64,000 bases of DNA from assembly GCA_965231815.1 (NCBI GenBank), contig OZ246890.1, forward strand, positions 1,736,001 to 1,800,000. Reading direction: 5' to 3'. The position numbers and the translations under genes were made by a program. This DNA comes from JAPPFW01 sp965231815 (GTDB lineage: Bacteria > Actinomycetota > Acidimicrobiia > Spongiisociales > Spongiisociaceae). Positions 1-8,549 of the stretch are shown here, in pieces; positions within the stretch are counted from its first letter, which is position 1; the number at the start of each line of letters is the position of its first letter. Under the pieces are notes generated by a model that saw nothing but the letters and a program-made list of their open reading frames with translations, was not told where the DNA came from and did not search any database.

Positions 1-2
1 TC

Positions 3-215
3 AACGGATCGGAACTCGGCGAGGGGGCCTGGTTAGCCTCCGGGGCGGTGCTTCCGGAAGGCAGGAAGATCCCACCATGGACGCTGGCCTTGGGGATTCC
101 CGCCAAACCGGTCAGGAAACTCACCGAGGCCGAGATCGAGCGCCAGCGGCACGGGGTGGAGTCATACCAGAGGCTTGCCACCACCTACCGCCGACTTCTC
201 GACTCACCCGGCTAG
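3..215 (+). CDS. Gamma-carbonic-anhydrase-like hexapeptide protein, C-terminal end (partial)
   Basis: The reading frame is open from the window edge to a TAG at 213-215, so only about 70 C-terminal residues are present. They read as the last turns of a left-handed beta-helix (GAVLPEGRKIPPWTLALG), then GIPAKPVRKLTEAEI and a basic helical tail ending YRRLLDSPG. The GIPAKPVR-LTEEEI pattern is typical of gamma-carbonic-anhydrase/YrdA-type transferase-hexapeptide proteins. The metal-binding histidines would lie upstream, outside the window, so catalytic competence cannot be judged. Confidence 0.7.
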   Translation, partial: NGSELGEGAWLASGAVLPEGRKIPPWTLALGIPAKPVRKLTEAEIERQRHGVESYQRLATTYRRLLDSPG

Positions 216-325
216 CGTCTCCCGGCCACGTTCCGGGAATCCGGCGCGGACGGTGCTGGCGGGTCGTATGGCTATTGATGCTGATACCCTTCGATTATGG
301 CTCCCATTCGTTTTCGGAGACGGCG

Positions 326-979
326 ATGATCGCTCGTGTCCCCCGCCTCAGGCCTATCGGTCAGCGGATCGAGTTGGTACCGATGGACAGCCATTGCGGG
401 GACATCACCCTCGGACTGTACGAGCAGGTCGGGGATCAAGGAACCTCGTTCCTGGTACACACCTACAGTTCCCGGGACGGGGCGACGTTGCGAGCGGCGT
501 ACGTTGCCGAGGCGATGTCCGTTCTGGGGGGTATGGTCATCGATCGGCAACAGGCAACGATATTGCGTTTCCCTTGCGGTGACGCTCACCGGGTAGCCTG
601 CCGGAGGATCTTTCTCGAGGCCGCCAAGCTGCCCACCGGTTCTCCCCTGGAGTCACGTCCGCTGCAAGTATTCGACAGAAGGCAGGGCAAGAACATTGAA
701 ATAACCTGCTCGGGCAGCCGGTACCGGGCACACAGTGCCGGCCATTCGGGGCTACATGATCGACGGGTGGCGGTGGCCGCTCTGGGTCTCGTCAGGCTTG
801 GCGACATGGAGTCGATCCCGGATACCAGCGACCAGGTGCGCTTCCGATGCAATACGCCGCACGATGCGGTTGTGGGCCTCCTCCTCGCCCGAGCCTTGGA
901 AGTAAGAGCAGCCCTTCGGGAGGTGGAGAGTCGAGCCGCCCGGGGAATACTCACCGCTCCCAGCAGCCAGGCACGCTAG
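326..979 (+). CDS. Conserved hypothetical protein, 217 aa
   Basis: I do not recognise the family. The frame is open much further upstream, to 77, but that part overlaps the end of the preceding gene and has the composition of a shadow frame. ATG 326 has a GGAGA about 6 nt upstream and starts a sensible sequence (MIARVPRLRPIGQRIE). The protein is soluble-looking, with no signal peptide or membrane segment. It contains a cysteine-bearing stretch (PCGDAHRVACRRI) and a C-terminal alpha-helical region rich in Ala, Arg and Glu. It lies between the hexapeptide protein and the AAA ATPase with no clear operon link. Confidence 0.5.
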   Translation: MIARVPRLRPIGQRIELVPMDSHCGDITLGLYEQVGDQGTSFLVHTYSSRDGATLRAAYVAEAMSVLGGMVIDRQQATILRFPCGDAHRVACRRIFLEAAKLPTGSPLESRPLQVFDRRQGKNIEITCSGSRYRAHSAGHSGLHDRRVAVAALGLVRLGDMESIPDTSDQVRFRCNTPHDAVVGLLLARALEVRAALREVESRAARGILTAPSSQAR

Positions 980-1241
980 TTGCTAGTTGCTTATGTGTGT
1001 TGTGAATTGGCGGCATATCGATAATGCAGTACAGTCGCTTCCTATCAGATTCCTTTTAACTACTGGATGCCCTTCTCCTGCCGACCCGTCCGTACAACCG
1101 CCGTCCTGATCAGCCGCCGGATCTACTAACAAGTTAATAACCGCTCAAGACAGAGACCTGATACGGGTCCTGGAAGACAAAAGATACATTAGTGTAAGGA
1201 AGATAACTGCATTAGCATCAAGAACATTCCTACATTAGGAG

Positions 1242-2558
1242 ATGGTACCGATTCGTGTAGCGCCTATGCCGAGGCATGTATCGGATCAGGTTGACGACGC
1301 GCTGGAGTGGGCAAGAGTCGTATTGATCCACGGCGCTCGCCAGGTCGGCAAGACAACTCTCGCCCTTATGACGAGCGAGCGGTTGGGAGGTACGTTCGTC
1401 ACACTCGATGATCCGGCGTTGTTGGCGGCGGCTCGCCGTGACCCGGTGGGGTTCGTCCTCCAACCACAGCCGTTGGTGATCGACGAGATACAAAGGGTCG
1501 GCGATCCGCTCCTAACGGCCCTCAAGTTGGTGGTTGACCGCGATCCGACCCCTGGCCAATTCATGATTACCGGTTCGACTAACTTCTTGACTGTCCCCAC
1601 GATCTCGGAATCGCTGGCGGGGAGATTGGCGATCATCGAACTCCGGCCATTCTCCCAGGGTGAACTGGCTTGCGCCGGTCCTGAGACTTTCATAAGCATG
1701 GCCTTCGATCAGCCTGAAGTTATTCGGACGGGACCATCCGGGTTGACCTCCCGAGATCAGTATTTGGAGTTGATTTGCGGAGGTGGTTACCCGGCCGTGA
1801 TAAACCTCACGCTGCGGCAGCGCCGTGGCTGGTATAGAGACTATCTCCGCACTGTCATCCAGCGCGACATCGTCGAGTTAGCGGATATTCGGCGCGCCGA
1901 CGCCATAGTCCCGGTCCTGACCACATTGGCCGCGTTAACAGGACATCCGATTAACGTAGCCCGCCTGGCCCGTGGCGCAGGGATCAATACGCGAACCGCC
2001 GATGGTTACCTTTCGTGGCTAGAGACCGTGTTTCTGGTACACCGCATACCTATGTGGTCCCGCAACCTATCCACTAAACAAGCCAAGTCGCCCAAACTAT
2101 ACGTAACTGACAGCGGCTTAGCGGCACACCTCGTCGGAAAGGGTCCGGTGGCCCTGGCCCGACCTACGGACCCATCAGTGGGAGGCTTGGTCGAGACCTT
2201 CGTGGCTAACGAGGTGGCCAAACAACTCACATGGAGCCAACCCGACGTGCGACTCCACCACTTCCGTGACCACGGTGGTCCCGAGATCGACTTGATTCTT
2301 GAATCCCCCGATGGACGCATCGTGGCAATCGAGGTCAAGGCCGCCGTCTCTCCCGGTTCTGGAGCATCCCGATGGCTTGCCTGGTTTCGGGACCGACTTG
2401 ACCGCATCGGCGAGGACTTCATGCACGGTTTCGTACTACACACGGGACCGAACCGTGCAAGCCTGGGCGATCGGATCACCTTGCTACCCATCGACGCGCT
2501 CTGGAATCCGACCACATTGACCGGAGGGACAGGACATTTCCACGGCCGAACTGCTTAA
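1242..2558 (+). CDS. AAA family ATPase with DUF4143 domain
   Basis: The 438-residue protein has the layout of the AAA_14/DUF4143 family. A Walker A motif (GARQVGKTT, about residues 30-38) is followed by a Walker B with the family signature LVIDEIQRV (about 77-85), a sensor-like ITGSTNF, and a C-terminal DUF4143 region ending in a PD-(D/E)XK-like block (HFRDHGGPEIDLIL then IAIEVKAA). The ATG at 1242 directly follows TAGGAG; ATG 1266 is an alternative without a good ribosome site. Such ATPases are common in accessory DNA, and their cellular role is not established. The roughly 260 bp upstream are noticeably AT-richer than the surroundings, which would suit recent arrival of this single gene. 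Confidence 0.85.
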   Translation: MVPIRVAPMPRHVSDQVDDALEWARVVLIHGARQVGKTTLALMTSERLGGTFVTLDDPALLAAARRDPVGFVLQPQPLVIDEIQRVGDPLLTALKLVVDRDPTPGQFMITGSTNFLTVPTISESLAGRLAIIELRPFSQGELACAGPETFISMAFDQPEVIRTGPSGLTSRDQYLELICGGGYPAVINLTLRQRRGWYRDYLRTVIQRDIVELADIRRADAIVPVLTTLAALTGHPINVARLARGAGINTRTADGYLSWLETVFLVHRIPMWSRNLSTKQAKSPKLYVTDSGLAAHLVGKGPVALARPTDPSVGGLVETFVANEVAKQLTWSQPDVRLHHFRDHGGPEIDLILESPDGRIVAIEVKAAVSPGSGASRWLAWFRDRLDRIGEDFMHGFVLHTGPNRASLGDRITLLPIDALWNPTTLTGGTGHFHGRTA

Positions 2559-2601
2559 CCGGAGCTTGGATCCGGATAGGGCCGGCTCTGCTTCCCCGGC
2601 T

Positions 2602-3549
2602 TCAGTTGACCTGATTGAGCAGAGGCTCCCCGGTTCGGAGGCGGCGACAGTTCTCAACGGCCACTTCCAGGCTTCTTACCAGGGTTTCCCTCGTCTGCCA
2701 GGCCACATGGGGGGCAAGAACCACGTTGTCGAGGTCGAGGATGGCATTGCCGGATGGAACCGGTTCGGCAGCGAACACGTCGAGGCCTGCTGCCGCGAGT
2801 TGCCCTGATTGCAGGGCTTCTACCAAGGATGCCTGGTCCACTACCTCACCACGGGACGTGTTGATCAGGATGGCGCCCGGTTTCATCATCGCCAGCGCAT
2901 TCCGGTCGAGTATTCCGGCTGTTCGCTCGGTCAGCGGAACATGAAGCGAAACGATGTCCGCTTCACGAAGGAGTTCGTGAAGGTCCCTCCATTCACCCAC
3001 CGCGGTCTCCTTGCGTGAGGTGGCGGTGTACAGGACGTCTGCTCCGAGGGCGACCAGGATCGGCCCCAGGATGCGGGGGATGCCGCCGTATCCAACCAAT
3101 CCCACCGTTCTTCCGGCCAATTCCATACAGCTTTCGGGTACATCCCGCGGGATCCGCCAACCCCTTCCGGAACGGGTCTGTTCGTGGAACCAGGGGAGGC
3201 GACGCAGGCAGGCCAGTATCAGTGCCAGGGTCATCTCGGCAACCGCCCGGCTGTTGGCGCCGGGCATATTGCACACCGCGATGCGCCGGGCTCGGGCGGC
3301 AGCCAGGTCGATCGTGTTCACCCCCACCCCGATCTTTTGCACCAGCCGCAACCCGGGTCCGGCCTCCATGAGAGCGGCGGTCATCGGTTCGAGAACGTGC
3401 CACACCACCTCTGCGTCCGCTAGTTCGGTCAACATCCGATCGGGATCCGTCGGCTCCACCGCCACGACCCGCAGGCCCGCTTCTCTATCCAACTCCCGCA
3501 AGCGGCGCCGCATCCATGGACCCGCGGTGTGGTGGTAGACGACCTTCAT
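2602..3549 (-). CDS. D-2-hydroxyacid dehydrogenase (phosphoglycerate dehydrogenase-like)
   Basis: The 315-residue protein has an N-terminal substrate domain, a Rossmann motif (TVGLVGYGGIPRILG), and the family catalytic set: Arg in NTSRGEVVD, Glu in FAAEPVP and His in LAPHVAWQT. It should oxidise or reduce a 2-hydroxy acid with NAD(H). The frame extends 49 codons further upstream, but that part overlaps the corrinoid-protein gene and is low-complexity; ATG 3549 (MKVVYHH) is the likely start. It is the third gene of a minus-strand run behind the MtaA-like and MtaC-like genes, 10 bp after the latter. The substrate is unknown; a link to methylotrophic or demethylation metabolism is inferred only from position. 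Confidence 0.85.
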   Translation of the reverse strand: MKVVYHHTAGPWMRRRLRELDREAGLRVVAVEPTDPDRMLTELADAEVVWHVLEPMTAALMEAGPGLRLVQKIGVGVNTIDLAAARARRIAVCNMPGANSRAVAEMTLALILACLRRLPWFHEQTRSGRGWRIPRDVPESCMELAGRTVGLVGYGGIPRILGPILVALGADVLYTATSRKETAVGEWRDLHELLREADIVSLHVPLTERTAGILDRNALAMMKPGAILINTSRGEVVDQASLVEALQSGQLAAAGLDVFAAEPVPSGNAILDLDNVVLAPHVAWQTRETLVRSLEVAVENCRRLRTGEPLLNQVN

Positions 3550-3559
3550 CCGGGGACCA

Positions 3560-4333
3560 TCAGCGGTTGCCGGTCTCGCTCGCAAGCGGTCCGACCGTGA
3601 CCAGATGCTTAGCCAGCGCCACGCAGGCCAAGGCGTCCTTGCCGTACCCGTCGGCGCCCATGTCGTCGGCGAACTCCCGGGTGACCGGGGCGCCACCCAC
3701 CATGATCTGGACCTCGTCTCTGAGGTCTTCGTCGATGAAAGCCTCGATCGTGCGACCCATGTTGGGCATGGTGGTTGTGAGCAGGGCCGACATGCCGAGC
3801 ACTCTCGCCTGGTGTTCCTCCACCGCGTCTATGAACTCATCAGGTGAGGTGTCCACGCCGAGATCGACAACGATGAATCCGGCCCCCCGCAGCATCATGA
3901 TGCACAGGTTCTTGCCGATGTCGTGCAGGTCGCCCTTCACCGTCCCCATGACCACCGTCCCGATCGGCTCTACCCCGGATGCGGACAGTATCGGTTCGAT
4001 ATGTCGCATACCGGCTTTCATAGCTCGAGCACAGGCCAGCACCTCCGGTACGAATATGAAGTTCTCCCTGAACTTGATTCCCACGATTCCCATCCCGGCG
4101 ATCAGTCCGTCGTCCATTACCTCAAGGGCCTCAAACCCGTGGGAGAGGGCGTATTCGGTCAGCCGATCGACCTCGTGGTGCTCGGCTTCGATTAGCGCCG
4201 CCGCTATGTCCTGCATCAGTGGGTCGGCCCGGCTGAACAACTCGATGTTGCGGGCCAACTCGTCGGGTCGATCCAGGTAGTCCTCGATCTCGTAGCGGAT
4301 TGTCTCGTTGAGAATGTCGGGCAACTCGGCCAT
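3560..4333 (-). CDS. Corrinoid (B12-binding) methyltransferase protein, MtaC/MttC-like
   Basis: The 257-residue protein has the usual architecture: an N-terminal helical cap (residues 1-115) and a Rossmann-like B12 domain. The cobalamin signature is present as GDLHDIGKNL (the His that ligates cobalt), then GMSALLTTTM and GGAPVT. In characterised systems such proteins carry the methyl group on cobalt between a substrate-specific methyltransferase (MtaB/MttB type) and a second methyltransferase. The MtaA-like partner lies immediately upstream (16-bp gap), but no substrate-specific methyltransferase is visible in this window. Confidence 0.9.
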   Translation of the reverse strand: MAELPDILNETIRYEIEDYLDRPDELARNIELFSRADPLMQDIAAALIEAEHHEVDRLTEYALSHGFEALEVMDDGLIAGMGIVGIKFRENFIFVPEVLACARAMKAGMRHIEPILSASGVEPIGTVVMGTVKGDLHDIGKNLCIMMLRGAGFIVVDLGVDTSPDEFIDAVEEHQARVLGMSALLTTTMPNMGRTIEAFIDEDLRDEVQIMVGGAPVTREFADDMGADGYGKDALACVALAKHLVTVGPLASETGNR

Positions 4334-4349
4334 GCTAGAGATCCCTCGG

Positions 4350-5405
4350 TCAGGCCGCCGGAGGGTGTGCGGCGTGCCATTCCTTTACAGTCTTGGGGAT
4401 TTCGAGCAGGTTTTCGATGGGGGTCTGAAGGGGGATGGCGCATTCGGGCGTCACTATCTGAACCCCGGCTTCTAGATTGGCGAGGACCTCGCCTCGAACC
4501 TCGGCCGGTCCCTTGGCGAACAGGGTTTCCGGGTTGTTGATGTTGCCGGCAAGGGCGATTTTATCGTGTACGGCATCCATGGACTCTTCGGGCTGGTTCT
4601 TGGAGTCGTAATGGAAGGCCGCCATTCCGGTCTCGGCGATGTAGCCCATCCTGTCGACGGTCCTCCCGCAGATGTGGAGGATCAACGGAACCGGTATCCG
4701 CTCCACCATCTCGATGTGGAGATCCTTCAGGAAGCGAAGGTAGTAGTCCCCGGAGACAAGGTCACCGGTAGCGTGGTCAGGAAAGGTCAGAGCATCGGCC
4801 CCGGCCTCGATCTGGGCCACCCCGAACAGGACCGAGATCTCCTTCATTCGGTTGAGGGCGTCCATCGTCTTGGCTTCGTCGTCGTAGGACATCAACAGGA
4901 ACGGCTCGACGCCGAAGCAGTGGTAGCCAAGAGTCCACGGCCCCATGGTCTTTCCGATGATTGCCGCCTCGTTGCCGAACTCCTTCCGCAAGAGGCTAAT
5001 CGCGTCGATGACGCATTTGATGTCGCGGTGCTCCAGGAACCCATCCGGAATCTGTACGTCCTCCGGTCGTTCCCAGATCGGCTCCCGCATCTTCACGGTG
5101 GGCCAGTTGTCCTTCTGCTCCCATTGCATCTTGCATCCCAGGGCTGAGGATTCCTGGATGATCGAAAAGACCGGCATGATGCTGTCAAAGCCGAGTTCTG
5201 TGTAACCGGTGGCGGCTAGTCGCGCCATGAGCTCCGCTTCCCGGTTGGCCTGCGGGAAGTACGCATCGGTGAGGTCCATAAGCTCAACAGTGGCGATCGA
5301 AGTCGGGTTGGCGACCGGTGTCCTGTCGACCGGTTCCCGGCGCAACGCCGCCAGTACCCGCTCACGGGAGGTCATAGCCGACACTGTGGCCGTCGCCCCG
5401 TTCAT
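4350..5405 (-). CDS. Uroporphyrinogen decarboxylase-fold methyltransferase, MtaA/CmuC-like
   Basis: The 351-residue protein belongs to the uroporphyrinogen decarboxylase/MtaA superfamily: an N-terminal SRERVLAALRREPVDRTPV block, a central TMGPWTLGY, and the zinc-site pattern LILHICGRT followed near the C-terminus by TPECAIPLQTP. MtaA-type members move methyl groups from corrinoid proteins to a thiol or other acceptor. The adjacent corrinoid protein makes that role much more likely than haem synthesis. ATG 5405 has GGGAGA about 10 nt upstream; an internal ATG at 5375 is possible. First gene of the operon reading leftwards. Confidence 0.85.
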   Translation of the reverse strand: MNGATATVSAMTSRERVLAALRREPVDRTPVANPTSIATVELMDLTDAYFPQANREAELMARLAATGYTELGFDSIMPVFSIIQESSALGCKMQWEQKDNWPTVKMREPIWERPEDVQIPDGFLEHRDIKCVIDAISLLRKEFGNEAAIIGKTMGPWTLGYHCFGVEPFLLMSYDDEAKTMDALNRMKEISVLFGVAQIEAGADALTFPDHATGDLVSGDYYLRFLKDLHIEMVERIPVPLILHICGRTVDRMGYIAETGMAAFHYDSKNQPEESMDAVHDKIALAGNINNPETLFAKGPAEVRGEVLANLEAGVQIVTPECAIPLQTPIENLLEIPKTVKEWHAAHPPAA

Positions 5406-5463
5406 GTCGTTTCTCGTCTCCCAGTATCAGGGTTGGCGCCGCTTGAGGTTGCCCGGCACGCTT

Positions 5464-5501
5464 AACGTGCTCCCCATAGGATAACGTGCGCCCCATAGGA
5501 T
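5464..5501. promoter_or_regulatory. Tandem 19-bp direct repeat upstream of the methyltransferase operon
   Basis: Two adjacent 19-bp units (5464-5482 and 5483-5501) read AACGTGCKCCCCATAGGAT and differ at one base. They end 59 bp upstream of the MtaA-like start codon, where an operator or activator site would be expected. Role inferred from position only. Confidence 0.45.
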
Positions 5502-5583
5502 ACTGTCCCGGCCAATTCCGAATGCTTCACCCTTGCGAGGGTTGTTGCACTCACCCGAGGGCGGACCAGGCTGCCCTCGACCG

Positions 5584-5792
5584 CTAGCCCTGATTGTTCG
5601 GGGTTCCCACACCGTGGCAGATAACGCCAGTTCGCCTGGATACTTGCTCGAACTCACCGTGTCACCCGACAGGTGAATCTACACTCCGGAGAGGGACAAG
5701 AGACGCCCGATAGCTGTACTGCCTGGTCAGGGCGCAGCCATGGTCTACTCCACTCATCCGCCGAACCCCCATCTATGAACAATCGGGGCTAG
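5584..5792. mobile_element. MITE family B, copy 1 (IS1380-type ends)
   Basis: A 209-bp non-coding element including duplicated CTAG at both ends. The inner termini are CCCTGATTGTTC and, inverted, CCCCGATTGTTC. It shares the inner block GATAGCTGTACTGCCTGGTC and a right end of about 30 bp with copies at 37596 and 45698, and is the most diverged of the three. It ends 13 bp before the start codon of the SLH protein. Confidence 0.8.
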
Positions 5793-5805
5793 CTAGACTG
5801 CGAGG

Positions 5806-6360
5806 ATGAGATGGGTGAAGCAGTGCCTCCTCCTTATCCTCGCCTTCTTGGTGGTGGCCGGGTCGGCGGTGTGGGCGCAAGCCCGGTTCTCGGACGTGCC
5901 CGCAGCGCATCCCCACGTCGAGGCTATCGAGTGGGCGGCGGAAGCTGGCTACTTCTTCGGGTACCCGGACGGTACCTTCCGCCCCGACAGCCTCCTCACC
6001 GCCGAGCAAGCTGCCACGGTGTTTCTGCGGGCCTTCCCCGATGGTGTCACCCGCGGCGAACTCGCCGAGGTCCTGATAAGCCACCGCAACACGACCTCTT
6101 GTGGCTCGCATTGGGATGATTTTCTATGCCAAGTCATCCCCGAGTCGCCGGACGTGATCTCATTTCGAGTGGAGGATGCCTGCAACCCCCTCACCGTGAC
6201 AGTATGGGCCGCCTCGTGGCATTTCGGGTACCGCATCAGCGACAAGGCGGCAGCGGCCGTGTTCGATGCCCGACCGGGACAGATCATCTCGATCGAACTA
6301 CCGGAGGTGTCGCAGCCCTTCCCTGGCTACTCATGGGAATGGTCTGGCCAGTGCCACTAG
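5806..6360 (+). CDS. Secreted protein with S-layer homology (SLH) domain
   Basis: The 184-residue protein begins with a clear signal peptide (MRWVKQ, a hydrophobic core to about residue 20, then AVWAQA). One SLH-type repeat follows (FSDVPAAHPHVEAIEWAAEAG...GYPDGTFRPDSLLTAEQAATVF, residues 28-75). The remainder contains four cysteines (CGSHWDDFLC, VEDACN, SGQCH) that could form disulphides outside the cell. A single SLH unit suggests weak or accessory attachment to the cell wall. The start lies 13 bp downstream of a MITE with no good ribosome site, so expression may have been altered by that insertion. Confidence 0.75.
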   Translation: MRWVKQCLLLILAFLVVAGSAVWAQARFSDVPAAHPHVEAIEWAAEAGYFFGYPDGTFRPDSLLTAEQAATVFLRAFPDGVTRGELAEVLISHRNTTSCGSHWDDFLCQVIPESPDVISFRVEDACNPLTVTVWAASWHFGYRISDKAAAAVFDARPGQIISIELPEVSQPFPGYSWEWSGQCH

Positions 6361-6720
6361 GCCTAGGCCGCCGCTAGACGCTATCGGTCCCCGGCCCGGG
6401 TACCGCGCCGTCGGGCTAGCTAGGGCGTGTTGACATTGCGTAGGGAATTTGATGATGAGTGCCATCTCCAGCGCGTACGTGATCGACGTGGTGATGCTGA
6501 CCTGCACCGGGTCGGAGGTCATCCACCCTTTTCTTTCCCGACCGGGGTCGCTGATCTGAAAAAGCTCGCTGTAACTGCTCGGCGCTGTGGAAACTCTTAC
6601 AACAATAACCCGTCCGGTTCTTCCCTCCCCTTGTCCGGTCCTATCTCATGTCCTACGCAGGAGCCTCCGACGGACGCTGACCGAGTAGTAGGTCTGCGTC
6701 CGTCGGGTCGGCAAAGGTCC
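6361..6720. other. Intergenic stretch with a possible IS5-type end remnant
   Basis: No gene is supported. At 6420-6437 the sequence CTAGGGCGTGTTGACATT resembles the CTAG plus terminal inverted repeat of the IS5-like element at 41184 (GGCCTGTTGACACT). The next 40-50 bp, read on the minus strand, encode a hydrophobic stretch like the end of such transposases. This suggests the decayed end of a related element. The rest, apart from the hairpin at 6667-6706, shows nothing recognisable. Confidence 0.35.
6667..6706. terminator. Hairpin downstream of the VWA/ARPP-1 gene
   Basis: A perfect 11-bp inverted repeat (CCGACGGACGC and its complement) encloses an 18-nt loop, 15 bp beyond the 3-prime end of the minus-strand gene. 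There is no T-run, so it may be a factor-dependent terminator or an mRNA-stabilising hairpin. Confidence 0.4.
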
Positions 6721-8385
6721 TTATCCTTTTGACATCGTGAAAGCGGAGGCGTGGACTATTGCACCCTCGTAGGTCAGCATCTGGCCCACTATGTTCCTGT
6801 CGTTCACATGAGATTCTGTGCCCAGACCGACTCCGCGGTTCTCTACTGCTCGTGCTTGGGCGAAGCGTCTAATCCTGCCCAGGACCCGGGTAGGGGAGGG
6901 ATGCCCGCTGGCGGACGCTCGCTCCATAAGGTGGGAGCGAACCAAACCTTCCCAATGAGGAACCAGCAGGTCGTGGCTACCGAACAGTTCTATAGCCACG
7001 ACCCACAATCCGTGGGTGACGGCCATCCCACACTGGCCTGGAAGGGGCCCCAGCCGAACGAGTTGTTCGACAGATCGGGCACGTCGCCGATCGCGGTGGA
7101 GCGACCGCTCGGCGTCTCGCACGGCTCTGGTTTCGGAGTTGACCTGAAGATGGGCGAGTTCTTGGTCGACGGAGCTCCAGACGGCGGCCTGGTCGCTGCG
7201 GTGCGACCCTTCCCGCCGGATCGAGTTGACCACCGACGCGTTCTTCGCCCGTCTAGTCCGTCGAGGAGCGAAAGAGGCGCCGCGGCCGAATTCGCGACGA
7301 TTTCCCCACCTGCCCTGCTCGAGGCAGGACACCGGTATCCGGAGGCGGGACGACCCGTCAACCAGGACGCTGGTGTTGAGCACCCGATCCTGTAGTCCCC
7401 CGACGAGTTGTTCTCCTTCGGGGATCAGGACTAGGCGATTGGTGGGATTAGTCACTTCCAGAAACGGTACCGTCGAATCAGGTAGTTCCTCGATCACCAG
7501 GCCCGAGTCGCGGCCCGTGGCGATCTTCGGGAGGGAGTTCCCCGGCAGGTAGAGGGGAAAGAAGGAGATTCCCGACCGGGTGATGGGGATGCCCACCGCA
7601 ACCTTCTCCAGGTTCGGGATTTGGCGCCGCGATACCCGGCGGCGGGCTGGTCCTTCTTGGCGACGGGGGCGTGGGTTGTCACCGCCGGTTTGTTTTCCTC
7701 GGGGTTGGCCCATCACTTCTTCCGCCTCACGGGTTCCGCCATAGAACTGTCCGGCATCCATCGTCCGCTGGACTCTGGTCTTTCCCCGATATTCGCGGGC
7801 AGCGCGGGAAATGGACTGGAAGGCCGCGGCGGTTCCCGCTGCCGACGCCTCGAAATTGGAAATGCTCTCCTTGGCGAATCCGATACGTCCCGCCTCCATA
7901 TAGGCATCCTGATTGGCCCCCATGAACACGAACTCCCAACCGGATTCCTTCCGTGCGCTGATCAACTCCGCCACCCCTGCCCGGTTGTACCGTCGGGAGG
8001 CGTTCTCGAGCCCATCGCTGAAGATCACTACCAGTTGGTCCTCCGAAGCTCGTCTTTCCCCGGATCGGGCTTCGATACGCCGGTCTGCGTGTTGGATGAG
8101 CTCACCGATGGCGTCCAGCAGGGGAGTAGAACCTCGGGGTTGATAGGTTTTGGTTGTGAGCGGCGGGACCTCCTCGACAGGAGCGGCGTCGTGGATGATC
8201 TCGAACGGGGCCTGGCTGTCGAACTGTACAAGGGTTAGGTGCGCGCTCCCGGTTGCCTGAGCCTGCTCGCCGATGAACGTGTTGAACCCTCCGATCACGT
8301 CCTCGGTCAGTCGTCCCATCGAGCCCGAGCGATCGAGAAGGAACCAGAGCTTTGTCGGTTCGGGGGCTGTTGATTCGGTCAACAC
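6721..8385 (-). CDS. VWA domain protein fused to ARPP-1-type domain
   Basis: The 554-residue protein starts with a von Willebrand A domain whose MIDAS residues are visible: DRSGSM (residues 18-23), the Thr in RGSTPLLDAIG and the Asp in FSDGLEN. After a Gln/Arg-rich linker (about 205-260), the C-terminal half matches what I know as the ARPP-1 domain (ARG and rhodanese-phosphatase associated): PLYLPG, FLEVTNPTNRLVLIPEGEQL, RVLNTSVLV and RIPVSCLEQGRW. That domain has been linked by comparative genomics to ADP-ribose and NAD-related stress or conflict loci. The divergent neighbour is a Nudix-type regulator, consistent with an ADP-ribose-sensing locus. The linker could mask an old frameshift joining two genes. 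Confidence 0.7.
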   Translation of the reverse strand: MLTESTAPEPTKLWFLLDRSGSMGRLTEDVIGGFNTFIGEQAQATGSAHLTLVQFDSQAPFEIIHDAAPVEEVPPLTTKTYQPRGSTPLLDAIGELIQHADRRIEARSGERRASEDQLVVIFSDGLENASRRYNRAGVAELISARKESGWEFVFMGANQDAYMEAGRIGFAKESISNFEASAAGTAAAFQSISRAAREYRGKTRVQRTMDAGQFYGGTREAEEVMGQPRGKQTGGDNPRPRRQEGPARRRVSRRQIPNLEKVAVGIPITRSGISFFPLYLPGNSLPKIATGRDSGLVIEELPDSTVPFLEVTNPTNRLVLIPEGEQLVGGLQDRVLNTSVLVDGSSRLRIPVSCLEQGRWGNRREFGRGASFAPRRTRRAKNASVVNSIRREGSHRSDQAAVWSSVDQELAHLQVNSETRAVRDAERSLHRDRRRARSVEQLVRLGPLPGQCGMAVTHGLWVVAIELFGSHDLLVPHWEGLVRSHLMERASASGHPSPTRVLGRIRRFAQARAVENRGVGLGTESHVNDRNIVGQMLTYEGAIVHASAFTMSKG

Positions 8386-8423
8386 ATCTCCTTAGGTCTG
8401 GGTTGGGGTGTGGTTTCGACCCT

Positions 8424-8479
8424 CAACCGGTACAACACCGTGACTGAGCAATTTATTCCTGTTTGACAATAACCGGTTA
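8424..8479. promoter_or_regulatory. Candidate operator for the Nudix regulator (AACCGGTT sites)
   Basis: The 164-bp gap between two divergent genes is AT-rich and holds the palindrome TAACCGGTTA (8470-8479) and a second AACCGGT (8425-8431), 46 bp apart. NrtR-type regulators normally bind palindromes near their own promoters. A TATCAT at 8537 could be the -10 of the regulator gene. Confidence 0.4.
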
Positions 8480-8549
8480 AATTCTGAATGACAAGAACTA
8501 TCTGGGCCAAGTTATCCATTCCCGCGATACGATTCCTATCATTGTATGG

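Noticed and set aside
77..325. N-terminal extension of the hypothetical protein at 326
   Set aside because: Overlaps the end of the hexapeptide gene in another frame and has no family-like sequence; ATG 326 has a ribosome site.
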